Positions 20,280 through 31,870 of a DNA stretch of 64,000 nt are shown here, one piece after another; the stretch's first letter is position 1; each line of letters opens with the position of its first letter. Origin of the DNA: Cyrtodaria siliqua (taxonomy: Eukaryota > Mollusca > Bivalvia > Adapedonta > Hiatellidae); NCBI GenBank assembly GCA_037043455.1, contig JAWPHD010001427.1, positions 62,001 to 126,000 on the forward strand. The letters are read 5' to 3'. Below the pieces are notes generated by a model. It searched no databases. It had not been told where the DNA came from and worked only from the letters and a program-made list of their open reading frames with translations. Both the position numbers and the translations under genes were made by a program.

Positions 20280-21200
20280 TAGGTGAGACAGATTATATCT
20301 GGCCTTTTCGCCCGTTCGTTCGTCTGTCGGAAATCTTGCCTGCGCTACTTGTTGGATTTTGACGAAACTTTGTGCGAAGCATCAGTATATGCATATCAAA
20401 TTTTAAAGATCAATGGCGCCGTGACCCAATAATTAAAAACCTTGTGCGCATCGTCCACTTCACTAGAAGCAAATCCCATCAAACTTCTTGGGTTGACTGC
20501 ATTTGGTGAGAGAATGATGCTTTTTCATGTTGATGTCAGTAGATCAACGGTCATGGTCACCGTAACATGATAATATAAAATGTTGTAAAAATTCCACTTT
20601 CCCTAAAGCAAATCTCAAGAAACTTAATGGATAGATTGCCTGTTGCAAGAGGGTGATCTTTTTTTTTTATTCTGATTGGGTAAAAGGTCAAGGTCACTGA
20701 CAAGATAATGAAGCGCATTGTCCGCACTATAACTTCTATTTTTCTGAAGGAAATATCTTGAAACTTCAGGGGTTGACTGCCTGTGATAAGACGATTACAC
20801 CTTTTGATGATTTTGAGATTAGTAGGTCAAAGGTCAATGTCACCCTGAAACCATTATAAAATACCTTGGCCACAGTGTAACTCATGTATCATAAAACTGC
20901 AAGATTTGACTGCATTTGATGGGATAATTACCCCTGTTTAGTTTGAGATCAAAGGTCAAGGTCACTGACCCGATCATGAAAACCATTGCCCGCACCGTAA
21001 CTCTATTTTCCCTGAAGCAAATATATTCAAACATCATGGTTGACTGCCTTTGGTAAGAGTTTGACCCTTATTAATGCTGAGGTCAAAAAATCTAAAGTCA
21101 ATGTCACCGTGACCTGATCATGAAAAATCGTGTCCGCTCTGATACTGTACTCTGAAGCTAATTTCATAAATCGTCATACAGGATTCAACATAGTGCAAGA
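20280..21200. repeat. Degenerate repeats rich in AGGTCA half-sites
   Basis: Blocks of about 110-130 bp recur, each with GGTTGACTGC..TTTGGTGAGA, a ..GAGGTCAAAGGTCAAGGTCA.. segment and CACYGTGACC(T)GATCATGAAAA. It includes a perfect DR1 (AGGTCAAAGGTCA, 20824-20836) and extended half-sites TCAAGGTCA at 20688-20696 and 20956-20964. The opening GTCCGTCTGTC..ATCTTGCCTGCGCTAC segment recurs at 23170. The inverse copy is 46190-47150. Confidence 0.65.
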
Positions 21201-22451
21201 AATATATTCCGATCATCCATTTTTTTTAATCATGCATATTCAAACAGAATATACTAGTTGATGAAAACAGACGTATTCAAATTTTCCCTGAAGCAATATT
21301 TGCAGCATATACGAGTAGTAGTTTTCAACTGCTGAAAACAAACATGTAATTTTTTCCTGAATTTTTTTTTCTCTGAATATGTTATATATTTTCAAGGAAA
21401 ATGTTTATATACGTTTGTTTTCAACAAATACCTTTTTTTTTCTTTTTCTTTTTTGTATTGTAATGTTTAGGTTTAAACTTGTTAAATCAACTATATATGC
21501 CCTATATAATATTTGCATAAAGATAACAGACCCGTATTGTTTGGATTCACGCGTACAGTGTTTCACAACACTATATAATGTATGTTACTGACAATAGCGA
21601 CTCAAGCCACCCCTCAGTTTTAAATGAACAGTTAAAAGAATATAATTCTGCCTGTTAAACTTATATTAGTTTATCGATCTTTTTTTCTGGTTCCGAAAAT
21701 GAACTCTGCAAAGTACCTGGAATACATCAACACTTACAGTTTGAAAAACATGTGTTTACATAACGAAATTGATAAGTTTTTCTGGGTCGTCTTTCTAAAA
21801 GTATATATATATTGCCGTCTTAACGGGGGTGATGGAGAAGGGGGCGGGGTTAGAGGGATACTACCGTAATGGTGACCTTCATAAAAACTGTGAACATTCT
21901 AATCAAATATTTTTTTAAATAATGAACAATGTTGAAATCAATTTATCTCTTAAAAATGAGGTCAGACATAATTTCACGATTTTGTATCCGGTGTGAACAT
22001 TAATTTGGAACGCCGAATCTTCATATTTTAGCGACTATGATGTGCCTTGTTAATTTTCTGGGACAAAAAGTACGTGTTTCTGACTGACTTTGAATTTTGG
22101 TTTTTAATAGTAGACATGTCAATGAACATATTTATAAAAGAAAAAATCATTCTCGCGTTTAAAACTTCTTCTTTCGCTATTTTTTTCTGATTCAGAAAAT
22201 TAACACTGCAACGTATATTTTCACAACCCAAATTTCTTTTCCCGACGAACCGATGCAATTTTGTTTGTTAAAACCTAATTTGAGCATTTTGGCATAAACC
22301 CAAAGTGGAATGCATTGAATTATTTCATTTCTTTTGTACCCGGACGGGTCTGTAAATGTATATGCATTTTGCCGTTGTTTAGTTAAATTTTGGAAAAAAA
22401 GTACTTGTCTCCGATTTTATTGAAATTTTACATATGAACAGAGGAATATAA
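21201..22451. other. No recognised feature apart from partial internal duplication
   Basis: AT-rich. Phrases such as TTCTGCCTGTTAAACTTATATTAGTTT (near 21645) recur at 24785 and, inverted, near 44650-44730 and 44890, so this is part of a multi-copy duplicated unit. Nothing coding is seen. Confidence 0.4.
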
Positions 22452-22557
22452 GAATCCATCATGAGTATCCATGTGAAATAGAGAAATCTCACCCGAGGGT
22501 TTAGGATCCCAAGGGTTGAGATTTCCCTATCTCACATGGATCACTCATTAAGGATTA
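22452..22557. repeat. Hairpin element, about 48-bp arms
   Basis: AATCCATCATGAGTATCCAT..GAAATCTCACCCGAGGGTTT is mirrored by AAGGGTTGAGATTTCCC..ATGGATCACTCATTAAGGATT. The loop contains GGATCC. Confidence 0.85.
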
Positions 22558-23002
22558 TTTTTCTGCTATTATGTGTTTATTACCGGCATAAAATCAATGA
22601 CTTTGCTGATTTAACGTCAGAATAAAGAGACGTCGACGTAACGGCATGACGTTGTAAGTCACATGTTATGAGTTATCTCACATGAGGAAAATGCCTATCT
22701 CATATGAGCAGAAATGGGAGAAAGATTTATCTACGCGTACCTGTATTTATTTTTTATTCTCGCTTCTAAAATGGCAAAATAAATTTTGATCTAAAAGTGC
22801 ATTGTCGGCATTTTAAACCTTAAAACAACCTTAATTCACCCATTTGAAAAACACCTTTAACTATTAATATCATTAAGGCAGGGTTCTGGAATCCTATGTA
22901 TGCTTTCCCTCTATTCCTGTCCCTCTCCCCTCCCGTCACCTGGATCAAATTGAATCCTCTGCTCGACTTATATTCTATGTATTTAATTTAACTTTTTTTC
23001 AG

Positions 23003-23160
23003 ACTGCAAGTCAACGTGGAGGAAGACTCCATGTACACCACTGACGAGAGTCAATGCTGAAGCTTATGTTTCCTCAATTGTTTACTTAATGAATTATAAA
23101 TATGAACTAAAATATTGCCTTATTAGAATGTCTTTCGCCACAAAGTGGTAGGTGAGACAA
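23003..23160 (+). pseudogene. Candidate terminal exon, copy B (frame shifted)
   Basis: Acceptor TTTTTTTCAG and the ACTGCAAGT start match copy A at 20134. One extra base in TCAACGTGG changes the frame, so the conserved CAC CAC TGA end is out of frame. The downstream GTGAGACAAATTG..GTCTGTCC segment also matches copy A. Confidence 0.35.
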
Positions 23161-24700
23161 ATTGTTTTTGGTCTGTCCGTCCGTCTGTCCTTCACAAATC
23201 TTGTCTGCGCTACTCGTTGGATTTTGACAAAACTTTGTACGAAGCATCAGTATAATGACCAGTTGTGCATATATGTTTTTGAGGTCAGTATGTCAATCTA
23301 TCAAGGTCAACATGACAGGAAAATTCAAAGTCTTGCCCACAAAGTTATTACACCGTGGAAAGAGGATGACCCTTTTGATTTTAGCAATGGTCAAGGTCTC
23401 TGCTGACAAAAATGTTCCCTATCATCTTAACAAGATTGTGCAGTGAGGGGAGACATCTGTTTTCCTTTAAAAAAAACACACTCTAGTTGATTTTTGTTGA
23501 TGGAGCTTTTTACATTTTACAACACGCACGTTATAACATGGTAATGTATTTCTTGCGCAATGTTGATTTCAGTAAAACCAGGGGTTTGGTTCATCGATAC
23601 TGCCGTCTCTGAACAAACCCACATGTTTTAGTGGATTAAATAGTGTGCAAGAAATATATTCCGATCACCAATTTTATTTTAAATTAATAAATTACTAACA
23701 GAAACGTGTTTTAAAACAACCAAACACATGTTATTTGATGAAAACAGACATTTAAATTTTCCTGGAAGTTATATTCAGCTGTTGAAAACAAACATTTATT
23801 TTTTCCCCTGAAAAAAGTAATTCCCATAATATAGTTCGAAACAAAAAATCCAGATTATAATAGCATATTCTAGGGGGAAACAATTTCGTTGTTTTTGTGA
23901 TCATTCCAAAACCCGACACTGATCCCTGTGGTTTGGTTTGGCGTGTTTCAGCCATTACGTGTCACGCTAAAAATTACACTTTTTTTAATCAAAGCATTCC
24001 CACATGCATAATGATAGGAGCCAATCAGATTGCAGATTGTAGCATTTGTTACATACTATTTAATACGAATTTGTGGTGCAACTAACCTACTTTCTGCGTT
24101 TGGCGCAGTTGATGTGCGGTTGGTTAGATCATTGTCTCCTATTTGTCTAGGTTCAGGATTCAAGACCCATATAAGGCAGCATTGTATAAACCGTATTACA
24201 TGCATGTTCACATATTTCAAAACTAGTACGGAATAACATCTGATTGGTTCCTATCATTCTGCATGTGAGTACTCTGCCCGCTTTCAGGTAAAATGGAAAA
24301 TGGCAAGCCCCCATTTTGTAATGGTCGGCCTAAATGTTGAGAATATAATGTCAGAAGCGAATACAACATTTTAGATTAGAGGGTGTATGTGCGCAACATA
24401 TTTTTATATTGCGGCTGAGAGTGATGTGCAACGCACATGTATATTCAGTATTACTGACTGTGTTTTGTGACGGATATGCAACCATATAGAAAAACGAAAC
24501 AAACAAAATCGATTGAAATATATTTATTGTTAACTGTTGATTCCATGCCCTATAATTATGCTTGTTTAAATGACGATTACAGATCCGCACATTTTGGATT
24601 CACGCGTACACTGCTTCACATATTACACTATATTGTGTTTGTTACTGACAGCTACATTGTGTAGCATGTCTGTTACTTGTCAGTCGTAGATTTACATGGT
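23161..24700. other. Duplicated non-coding interval
   Basis: Shared with 45690-46100 in inverse orientation (for example CTGTGGTTTGGTTTG near 23930 and CAAATCAAACCACAGG near 45790). A weak tRNA-like segment with GGTTCAGGATTCAAGACCC lies near 24090-24175. No coding feature is supported. Confidence 0.45.
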
Positions 24701-26154
24701 TAAAGCGACACACGCCAATCCTGCTTTCGTTAAAACTCATGGCCTCCCGTTAGTTTTAAATAAAATTTAAAATATTAACTCTCTGCCTGTTAAACTTATA
24801 TTAGTTTTTCACAATTTTTTTCTGACTGAGTAAATAAACTCCGCAAAGCGTATTATCTCATTTTAATTACTATTATACTGACGCACCGTTGCAATTTTAT
24901 TCAGTGTCTAAAAAAAAGGCATTCTGACATTAATGCAGTCCATGCTAAGATTATACATATAGTCTGGAATGCACTGGCAAATTCATTTTAATCATATATA
25001 TACATGTAGTTATATGAGTTCTCATGTTCACGGTCGCAATTCAGTTGTATAAGAATGCGACTGACGGCGAAGCTGGTTAGTTAATATGGCGAAACTTAAG
25101 TACTTTTCTCCGGTTTTCTTGAACTTGTTTATATCTATACTTGATAAATGTATCTACAAGTACATACAATTGTTTTTATTTTCGATTTTAAATTGCCAAA
25201 GTAAATAAAAAATATAAGGTTTCATAATATGTACTTTTTCGCAACATACACCACTGTATGTGCAAGTCATATGGAGGAGGAGGGGGAAAGGAGGTGAAGA
25301 ATATCTTAATGGTATATCTCAAAAATGCTATGAAAATACTACTTTGATAATATAACATATACTGAACAATGCTGAACTGTTTTTTTCTCATCCCTTATTT
25401 TATATTTCTACAATTTCAATTTTAATACACCTACCTTTGTAAACATAAAGTTGGACCGTATAGATCAGGCATATTTTAGCGCTTACGGCAAAAAAGTTAA
25501 TTTGGTGGAAAAAAAGGTTATATTTCCCGATTCACTTCAAATTTGTTAAATAGGCGACATGTCAATTAACAGTTTCATGAAGTTTTTTTAACTCTAATTG
25601 TCAGAAGAAGAAAAAAATCGCCATTTTTACTGACAGAGAAATTTTATTTTGCAACGCACATCTGCGCCTTGAAGATTTGTCTTCCCGACCTACTATTATC
25701 CTTTTTAACGTCACAAAATAAAGTGGACACCTCGGCATAATTCCAGACCATGCTAAGATCAGAAATTTAATCTGGAACGCACTGACACGAACAACTTTGA
25801 TATTTGTTTTCATTTTTATAAACTTATTGCAGTTTTTGTGTACCTGGTCGCGTTTCTAAATGTAAATGCAATTGCTCGTCGTTTGGACGGATAGTGATGT
25901 TAGTTAATTTGGTAAAAAAAAAAGATGATTTTCTCCGATTTTTAAAAAAAACTATACATGCATATAGACGAGAAATTGATTTGCATGTACATACATTTTG
26001 TTTTATCTTGCTTTTAAATTGACGAAATAAATGCTCTTTGTTTAAAAAGTGCGTTTTCAACAACTAGAACATAAAAATCAACTAAATTCGTGCCGCTTAA
26101 AAGTACCTTTAGCTATTAACGGGAATAACATAATGTTTATAACAGTTATGTCCG
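24701..26154. other. No recognised gene
   Basis: A fragment of the TTAA MITE (GGTTAAAGCGACACACGCC) begins at 24702. The rest is AT-rich and similar in style to 21600-22440, with repeated phrases (TGGAACGCACTGACA, CGAAATAAATG) suggesting old duplication. Confidence 0.4.
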
Positions 26155-26336
26155 ATCAATGTAGTTTGTGAATATTAATACTTTGCCTACGATCCATTTT
26201 TGCATTTTGTCACAATCGGAGTTTATATATGTCAGGTGTATAAATCTGATCAGTGTCAATTTCGCCGAAAATGTCAGTTTGTTATCGATTTTATCACGTG
26301 TCCGTGTTTGGTAAATATTCATCCGCCATAGGGCTG

Positions 26337-26604
26337 GCGTTCCTACTGCTCCCTATCCCACACCAACTGTCAAATTGTAGAACAGATGAACACCGATTCT
26401 AAAGCTACTGACGAAAAAGTATATGAAAATTATATACAAGAAAACAGTGATACAAATATCACAAGCCGGTCAGAACAGTTACATAGGAAAACAGTAAGGG
26501 GAATGAATATGATAAAAATAAACGAGCAGTGTGTGATGTTAGAATTGTTTATTTGTAATTGTCAACAATCGAAGCACATTTATCATGAAAGATCTGAACA
26601 TTAG
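26337..26604 (+). CDS. Possible exon encoding a hydrophilic, Tyr-containing tail
   Basis: An open frame with ATG at 26386 reads NTDSKATDEKVYENYIQENS and continues DTNITSRSEQLHRKT before a possible GTAAGG donor near 26495. The composition is polar, with codon use unlike random AT-rich DNA. YENY resembles the tyrosine motifs in cytoplasmic tails of receptors. A pyrimidine-containing stretch and TAG lie just upstream (26340-26379). No domain is recognised and there is no paralogue in the window. It may be a chance frame. Confidence 0.25.
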
Positions 26605-28089
26605 ATAAACTAGTCATCATGAGACAAAATGAACATGTTTTTAATTTTGGCATCTGTGTTGTATAATGTTATACATGTAATATGAATATGATAGACATCT
26701 GAAATAGTAAGTGTAATGGATCACTAAATAGAATGTTGTTTCATGATGTGAGGAATTGGGAATATAGCATGGTTAGAATTTGAAGAATTGGGAAATCATC
26801 ATAGGAATCAACCAAAAGACAACTTAATGATAAAATAATAGCAATTGGATTGAAAGATTAGCTTCTGTGAAGGTAATCTCAGTTTTTAGCAATGCTAATT
26901 TACATTAGAAAAAAGGGTTTAATGGTAAATGTTTCTTATTATTGAAATCTGATCAGTAGTTCATGAGAATAAGTAGCAGTGGAGCGGACCTATTCAAACG
27001 TTTTAGAAGATGCTTCAGTTAAAGTCCAATCAGCTATGTTTAATGATTGAAGAGGTGTTGCTTATTTTAAAATCAGACAGCACCAAAACGAGATACATAT
27101 ATAGCTGTACACACAAATAGTTAGTAATATTTAAACACAATTTCCTTTATATTATTCTTATAATTAATATTAATGTTTGAACAAAAGCAATTTATGTAGA
27201 AAAACTAACGATGCGACGCGAGCTTTAAAAACATCAAGATTGCGTTTGTCCCTTTAATAAAGTTTAACATCAGTCAATAATAAGTGACGATACCAATTTC
27301 GAACCAGCTGTATTCGTATGCTGAGAACAGATTTATAGACTCTAACCCTAAAATTGATACGTAATTCAAGTAGTAGAAGACCTATACACTGCCTGTATGC
27401 CAATTTGACTGCCTCGTAGTATTCTTACTAAAATACAATTGTTTCATGAACAGTAAAATGACGTTGATACACAGTCCAACACTCATAGCAGCTTTCTGAG
27501 CCCTTCAATAACTTCTATATTTTGAGAATCCAAGCTCTATAGAAACAATATAAACGGTTTTAACCAGCTAGGCCAAACCCCGAAACTGCGAGGTCAAATT
27601 AAGAGTTACCATATTATAATTCATTTTATGCATATTTTAAGAACCCTTGTATAAACCTTTCCTTTTAATCTGCACATATCCATTATTATTTGACCTGAAC
27701 ATCTGAATAGAGTTTTAATAAACGGTTAAGTATTATAAGTTTGTCGTTATTTGGCGGGTTAGTTTCTTTAAAAGCAATACGAAGTTTATGTTCATGGCTC
27801 GGTGCTAGATGGACATGGATATACAACTTGTTAGAAAGTGTTTGTTTTACGTCCAATAGCTCGAAAAGTTTTGTATTATATACATAAAATGTATGGCGGA
27901 CAAGATTTAAAATATATTTAGCGAGTTTCTATTCTGCGAGATCAAAACTTGGTTTTGGGGCTTGAAACAGACGATGTATGCTCGTCAAATCTCGCCCACT
28001 ATATGGAACAATATCAACCGATGAGGTTAGGGCAAAATTATGTGACAGTCAGATGTTATTAGTTCAAGGTACTAAAGTATTACATGTTA
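26605..28089. other. No recognised feature
   Basis: AT-rich. A TTAA-MITE end (AAACATCAAGATTGCGTTTGTCCCTTTAA) lies at 27226-27259. Confidence 0.4.
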
Positions 28090-28570
28090 GATTTTCTTTA
28101 TATCTCTAGGCAATTAAATGCTCTTGGATGATAGACAATAACCTGCATAGCTGAGTGCGAATGCAAGCCTTAAGGGATATCTCACGATAGATCTAGATAC
28201 CTGAATCGATTTTGATACAGGCAATTTGCTTATAAAACATAACAGTAACGATTGACTTGAAACCTAATTGACAATTAAATATTTTAAATGGAATTTTAGC
28301 AAGACCTATGCAATTAATATTGCTTATACGAAATTTTGAAATGTTAGAAACGTTGAACGCTACGATTCGTCTCGCTGATTAATGAAATATTTAGGAGTAA
28401 AACAATTGGCATTTATTTAGTTTCCAGACAGTCTCGGAATATTCCTGGTTTTACCTATTACATACTACTTTGATAGTGATGATGCTGGAGTGCTTCACGT
28501 GCTTCACGTGCTATGGTTCTGCGTTCTGTGAATGCTACATTTCAAGTGTGACCTTTGTGATGACTTTAAC
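28090..28570. repeat. Partial paralogue of 15770-16330
   Basis: Shared order: AGGCAATTAAATG, AGTAACGATTG, AACCTAATTGA..AAATATTT, TGAAATATTTA..TTGGCAT, then one unit like the 24-bp minisatellite (TTCTGCGTTCTGTGAATGCTACATTTC). The array is unexpanded here. Confidence 0.5.
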
Positions 28571-29434
28571 AATTCGTACACGTTTCCAGGCGCACAATTA
28601 CATCAACAGTTAAAGTATGGCTTCTTTTGATTAGTGAATGAATTATATTCTATAAAATTCCCATGGAAGCGAATGTAACATACACCTCTTTATAGGATAA
28701 GTTATGTTGACTGGTTTGTTTACTGCCAAATCTCACACAATGACTTGGTTTTAAATTTGTATGCGATTATGATTACTGGGTAAGAAAAAGAAATATTCAA
28801 ACGAAGAATTAACGTACGAAAACAACGTCTTGTATTTGCGACAGCCAAGGAGACAATTCAAAATATATGCTAATGAGATTAAAAATAGTACAAGATAGCA
28901 CATGAGATAATAATGACAAAACAATAGCATTATACTTTATTATAACTCATGTAAATCCCCCATGTTAAATTTCCATAGACTACTATTTAACATTTCGCGC
29001 TATCGTACGCTGTTGTAATGTCCCACTGGTATGACGTCACTGGAGGGCAGCATTTGTTTTTAATGTTACCCTCCCATTCGCATCATCCTGGAATCAATGT
29101 ATTTATAATGATAAACTCTGATGTCACAGCAAGTGTATAAATAGATATTGTTTTTTCCCATGGCCAACACGCTATGCCCAAATGAAACGTTGAACACTTC
29201 ATTAGTATAACTTATGTATTTTCTAAAATGTTTATATAATGTGCATTTCATTTTAAAGGTATGAATAACGTGTTTGTTGACAATAACGTGGTATTTAAAT
29301 ACAAAATGGTTAATAATTAAATAAAAACATCCTCTTTTTTAATAAGAATGAAATGGAGCATTTTATTACATGTTTCATTTTCCCCCCAAAAAAATCCCCC
29401 CTTTTCGGTATAATAAAATAATTATTGCAATCTA
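28571..29434. other. No recognised feature
   Basis: AT-rich with no domain, SINE or LINE landmark seen. Confidence 0.4.
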
Positions 29435-29544
29435 GTGAGGGTGACAGTGGATATTATCAACTTTCGGAAAAATAATGTCAACCTCGGCTTCGGCTTGGTC
29501 GACATGATTTTCTTCAAGTTGACAATATCCACTGTCACCCTCAC
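29435..29544. repeat. Hairpin element, about 48-bp arms
   Basis: GTGAGGGTGACAGTGGATAT at the left is exactly mirrored by ATATCCACTGTCACCCTCAC at the right. The inner arms (TATCAACTT..ATGTCAACC) pair with mismatches, around a TCGGCTTCGGCTTGG centre. Confidence 0.9.
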
Positions 29545-29689
29545 AGGGATTCACTATTTATATAATATCGTATACATTAATAAAAGTAACACAAAAGCAG
29601 TTCAATGTACTCAAGAGCCAATCCCAATACATATTCCACCGTGCACAGACCAAACAACAAGGCTAAAAGTAGGTAAAAAAGTCGAACAT

Positions 29690-29835
29690 GAAATGTAGCA
29701 ATAACAGAACACAGTCGACCAAAAACACGTATACAAAAATAAACAATTTTGCAAGCAAACGAAGCGACACCACAAACACAAAATGGTCGACAATATGGGT
29801 ACCGCCTTGGAACTTGGCAAAATGTTCGCTGAGAG
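29690..29835 (-). mobile_element. LINE 3'-end fragment
   Basis: CAGTCGACCAAAAACACGTA, CACAAACACAAAATGGTCGACAATATGGGTACCGCCTTGGAAC in part, match the 3' UTR of the family at 47309-48293 in reverse sense. Confidence 0.6.
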
Positions 29836-29944
29836 TTTGGACAAGTTCACTCGAGTAAAAAGTAAACAATATATATTTGTTTAATAAAGCAATTGTTTCG
29901 TATCGGAACATCATTGCCTATCGATTTTCTACCGTGTTTTGCAA

Positions 29945-30001
29945 ACCAATGTTGGTTTCAACCATGGCTTATACACCTCTGTTGGTTTCAACCATGGCTT
30001 A
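29945..30001 (+). repeat. Two tandem 29-bp units
   Basis: GTTGGTTTCAACCATGGCTTATACACCT occurs twice in a row. Confidence 0.85.
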
Positions 30002-30223
30002 TACACCTTTCTTTGTGTTGGGTATTGCCCTTTTCATTGTTGAGTTAAACTGCTCGTTGTGCAGTGAGGCTCTACGGTGCCATTGCGTTTGGGTGCTGTG
30101 ATTTCTATAGGACCATTTTTCGCATGTTTGTGTACATGTACCACCCCTAATTTAGTATAATGTGTGCATTTACAAGTACTCACGTCGTGCACAAACATGA
30201 AAAAGACATTCATCACAACATAC

Positions 30224-30388
30224 TTGCACAATTAATGTATGGTTCCCATTTTCCGCCTGATGAACATGTCGTGTATATTTTCCCTCCGACAGGTACGTAG
30301 CCATCGTGACACGTGAGCTTCAACTTTGATCCAAATATTAGCATATTTCCTGAAATATCTCCAATGGCCATTTTCAAAGGTTGGTATT
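30224..30388 (-). CDS. Sushi/CCP domain exon
   Basis: This 165-bp minus-strand exon (55 codons) lies between an acceptor (CTTTATACAG, ending at 30389) and a GTATGT donor starting at 30223. Both borders are phase 1. The frame is open and reads GSKLKLTCHDGYVPVGGKIY followed by TTCSSGGKWEPYINC, the second, third and fourth cysteines and the tryptophan of a complement control protein (Sushi) module, an extracellular protein-binding fold. The position of the first cysteine, in the opening YQPLKMA, is Tyr (TAC rather than TGC), so one disulfide of the canonical pair set would be missing. Phase 1-1 borders match those of the kringle exons and the exit phase of the four-cysteine exon at 41390-41465, so joining to either side preserves frame. 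Membership in the PAN/kringle gene is inferred from strand, order and phase; the domain call itself is strong. Confidence 0.82.
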
Positions 30389-30429
30389 CTGTATAAAGAA
30401 AAATACTATTAAATTGTACGTACCTAAAA

Positions 30430-30526
30430 AATGATTACAAAAAAGCAGGTATAAAAGTCGTAGAGGAAAAGTACCATCCAAAGACCACAGTCAACCAAAA
30501 ACCCGCATAGAAACAAATATATAGAG
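30430..30526 (-). mobile_element. LINE 3'-end fragment
   Basis: CCACAGTCAACCAAAAACCCGCATAGAAACAAA is the reverse-sense start of the family's 3' UTR. Confidence 0.5.
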
Positions 30527-30674
30527 GATCTTACATGTGTACTCATTCATTATTTATTGAATTTATTAAACGATTTGGCAAAAAAATATAATGCGAGGCT
30601 CTTGCCGAGCATTATATCATGTTTGCTAACGAGTTTAATAAATTCAATAATGAATGAGAACGAATGTTAGATTC
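30527..30674. repeat. Hairpin element with TTTATTAAAC arms
   Basis: CTCATTCATTATTTATTGAATTTATTAAACG at left is mirrored by CGAGTTTAATAAATTCAATAATGAATGAG at right. An inner pair (ATAATGCGAGG..GAGCATTATAT) makes a second stem. Confidence 0.85.
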
Positions 30675-31489
30675 TATTTATCACATAACTCACTTTTATT
30701 GCATTATGCCTGTCGCTTTAACACGCGAAACCGACATAAACCGTGGGAATTGGATCATAGTTATTATCGATTGTTTTTGACAGCGCATACTAGGCTCATT
30801 TGCTTACTTATATAACTAGTGGTATATATAAATAGGGCCACTGAAGATCCCGTTAGAGGGTTAGGCAGAGTGGAAGAATCCAAACCCCACCTCCCCCAAA
30901 TTCATGTTGATTTTATCTTTTTTTATTCATGGTCATTAAAGTTCTTCATCATGACCCCTGCATTGTTTTAGGTGCCATCTCGCTCAAATCACTAGAGCAG
31001 TGGCAGAAAAACAATACATTTGGCACCCGAGTAAATGGAGTGTCACAGTAGAAATTGCAGCAGCTCTGCAGTTCTGCAGGTGAGAAGGTTCAACGCCCAT
31101 TCTCCATATTTTATCTATCTCGATATAAATGGAGGATGACCCTGGCATGTTCATTCCTTTTAGGCGCCATATAACCTTTCATGTGTTGGTGAATTCAATT
31201 CAGCACTGCATTTAACGTAAAAAGTTTGCAAAATGTTGCATCCTAAGTTTGCTCACATGCTTGAGCCAAACTCGTACTCTTTCAATAATGAAGCTCTGAA
31301 GGAATACTAATTGCTGTGATATATATGTTGTTTTAGTCGCTTTTTTCCGAAAGGAAAGGTCTTACGTAGCGATGTACCATTCGATTAATAGCAGCATTTT
31401 GTACATTGTACGATCAATATATAGCGAAAATTCCTGAGTTACGTTTCTTTTTCGCTTCAGTATAGCATATGAACGGGCACAATTGGAAT
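30675..31489. other. No recognised feature
   Basis: A phrase GGTGCCATCTCGCT..GGCACCCGAG near 30970-31030 and GCTCTGCAGTTCTGCAGG near 31060 are the only distinctive parts. No exon could be supported. Confidence 0.35.
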
Positions 31490-31870
31490 GATGTTTCAAT
31501 ATACGCAGTTGAACATCAATTAGTGTGCAGTGGTTATAAATTTATATGCACTTAAGTCGACTTTATATGCCGTAAGGTAATGTACAGTATGGCTTTTAAC
31601 CCCACCTTATTCGGGAATTTTCGCCTACTATTCGGGAAATTCCATAATTGTTGACCACATAGGCATAACGAAACAAGCACTGAACATAATGAAACATGCA
31701 CCGCATATAAAACTGACTGAACCAAACATAATGTAAAATGAACCGAACATAAAGCGCGTTTTACCACTGCAAATAAGTTAAAAACCCTCACATAATTACG
31801 GAAGCCTATATATACCTTTTGAAATATGACCTTCGACTTACGACTTATGACTTACGACTTTTTACTTATA
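31490..31870. repeat. Inverted relative of 40555-41000
   Basis: AATATACGCAGTTGAACATCAAT, repeated ACTGAACATAATGAAA..CCGCATATAA units, GGAAGCCTA and a GACTTACGACTTATGACTTACGAC run occur in the opposite order and sense from those at 40555-41000. Confidence 0.6.

Larger units (their letters stand above)
17310..24300. repeat. Left arm of a large inverted segmental duplication
   Basis: Landmark by landmark this is the reverse complement of about 45690-52990: 17310 with 52590, 17880 with 52160, 18660 with 51575, 19065 with 50690, 19400 with 50300, the SINE at 19690-20010 with that at 48426-48690, the exon-like block at 20134 with 47280, and 23740-23960 with 45780-46000. Divergence is far higher than between the PAN gene copies, so the events are separate. 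The SINE was present before duplication; the LINEs in the right arm are absent here. Confidence 0.75.
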
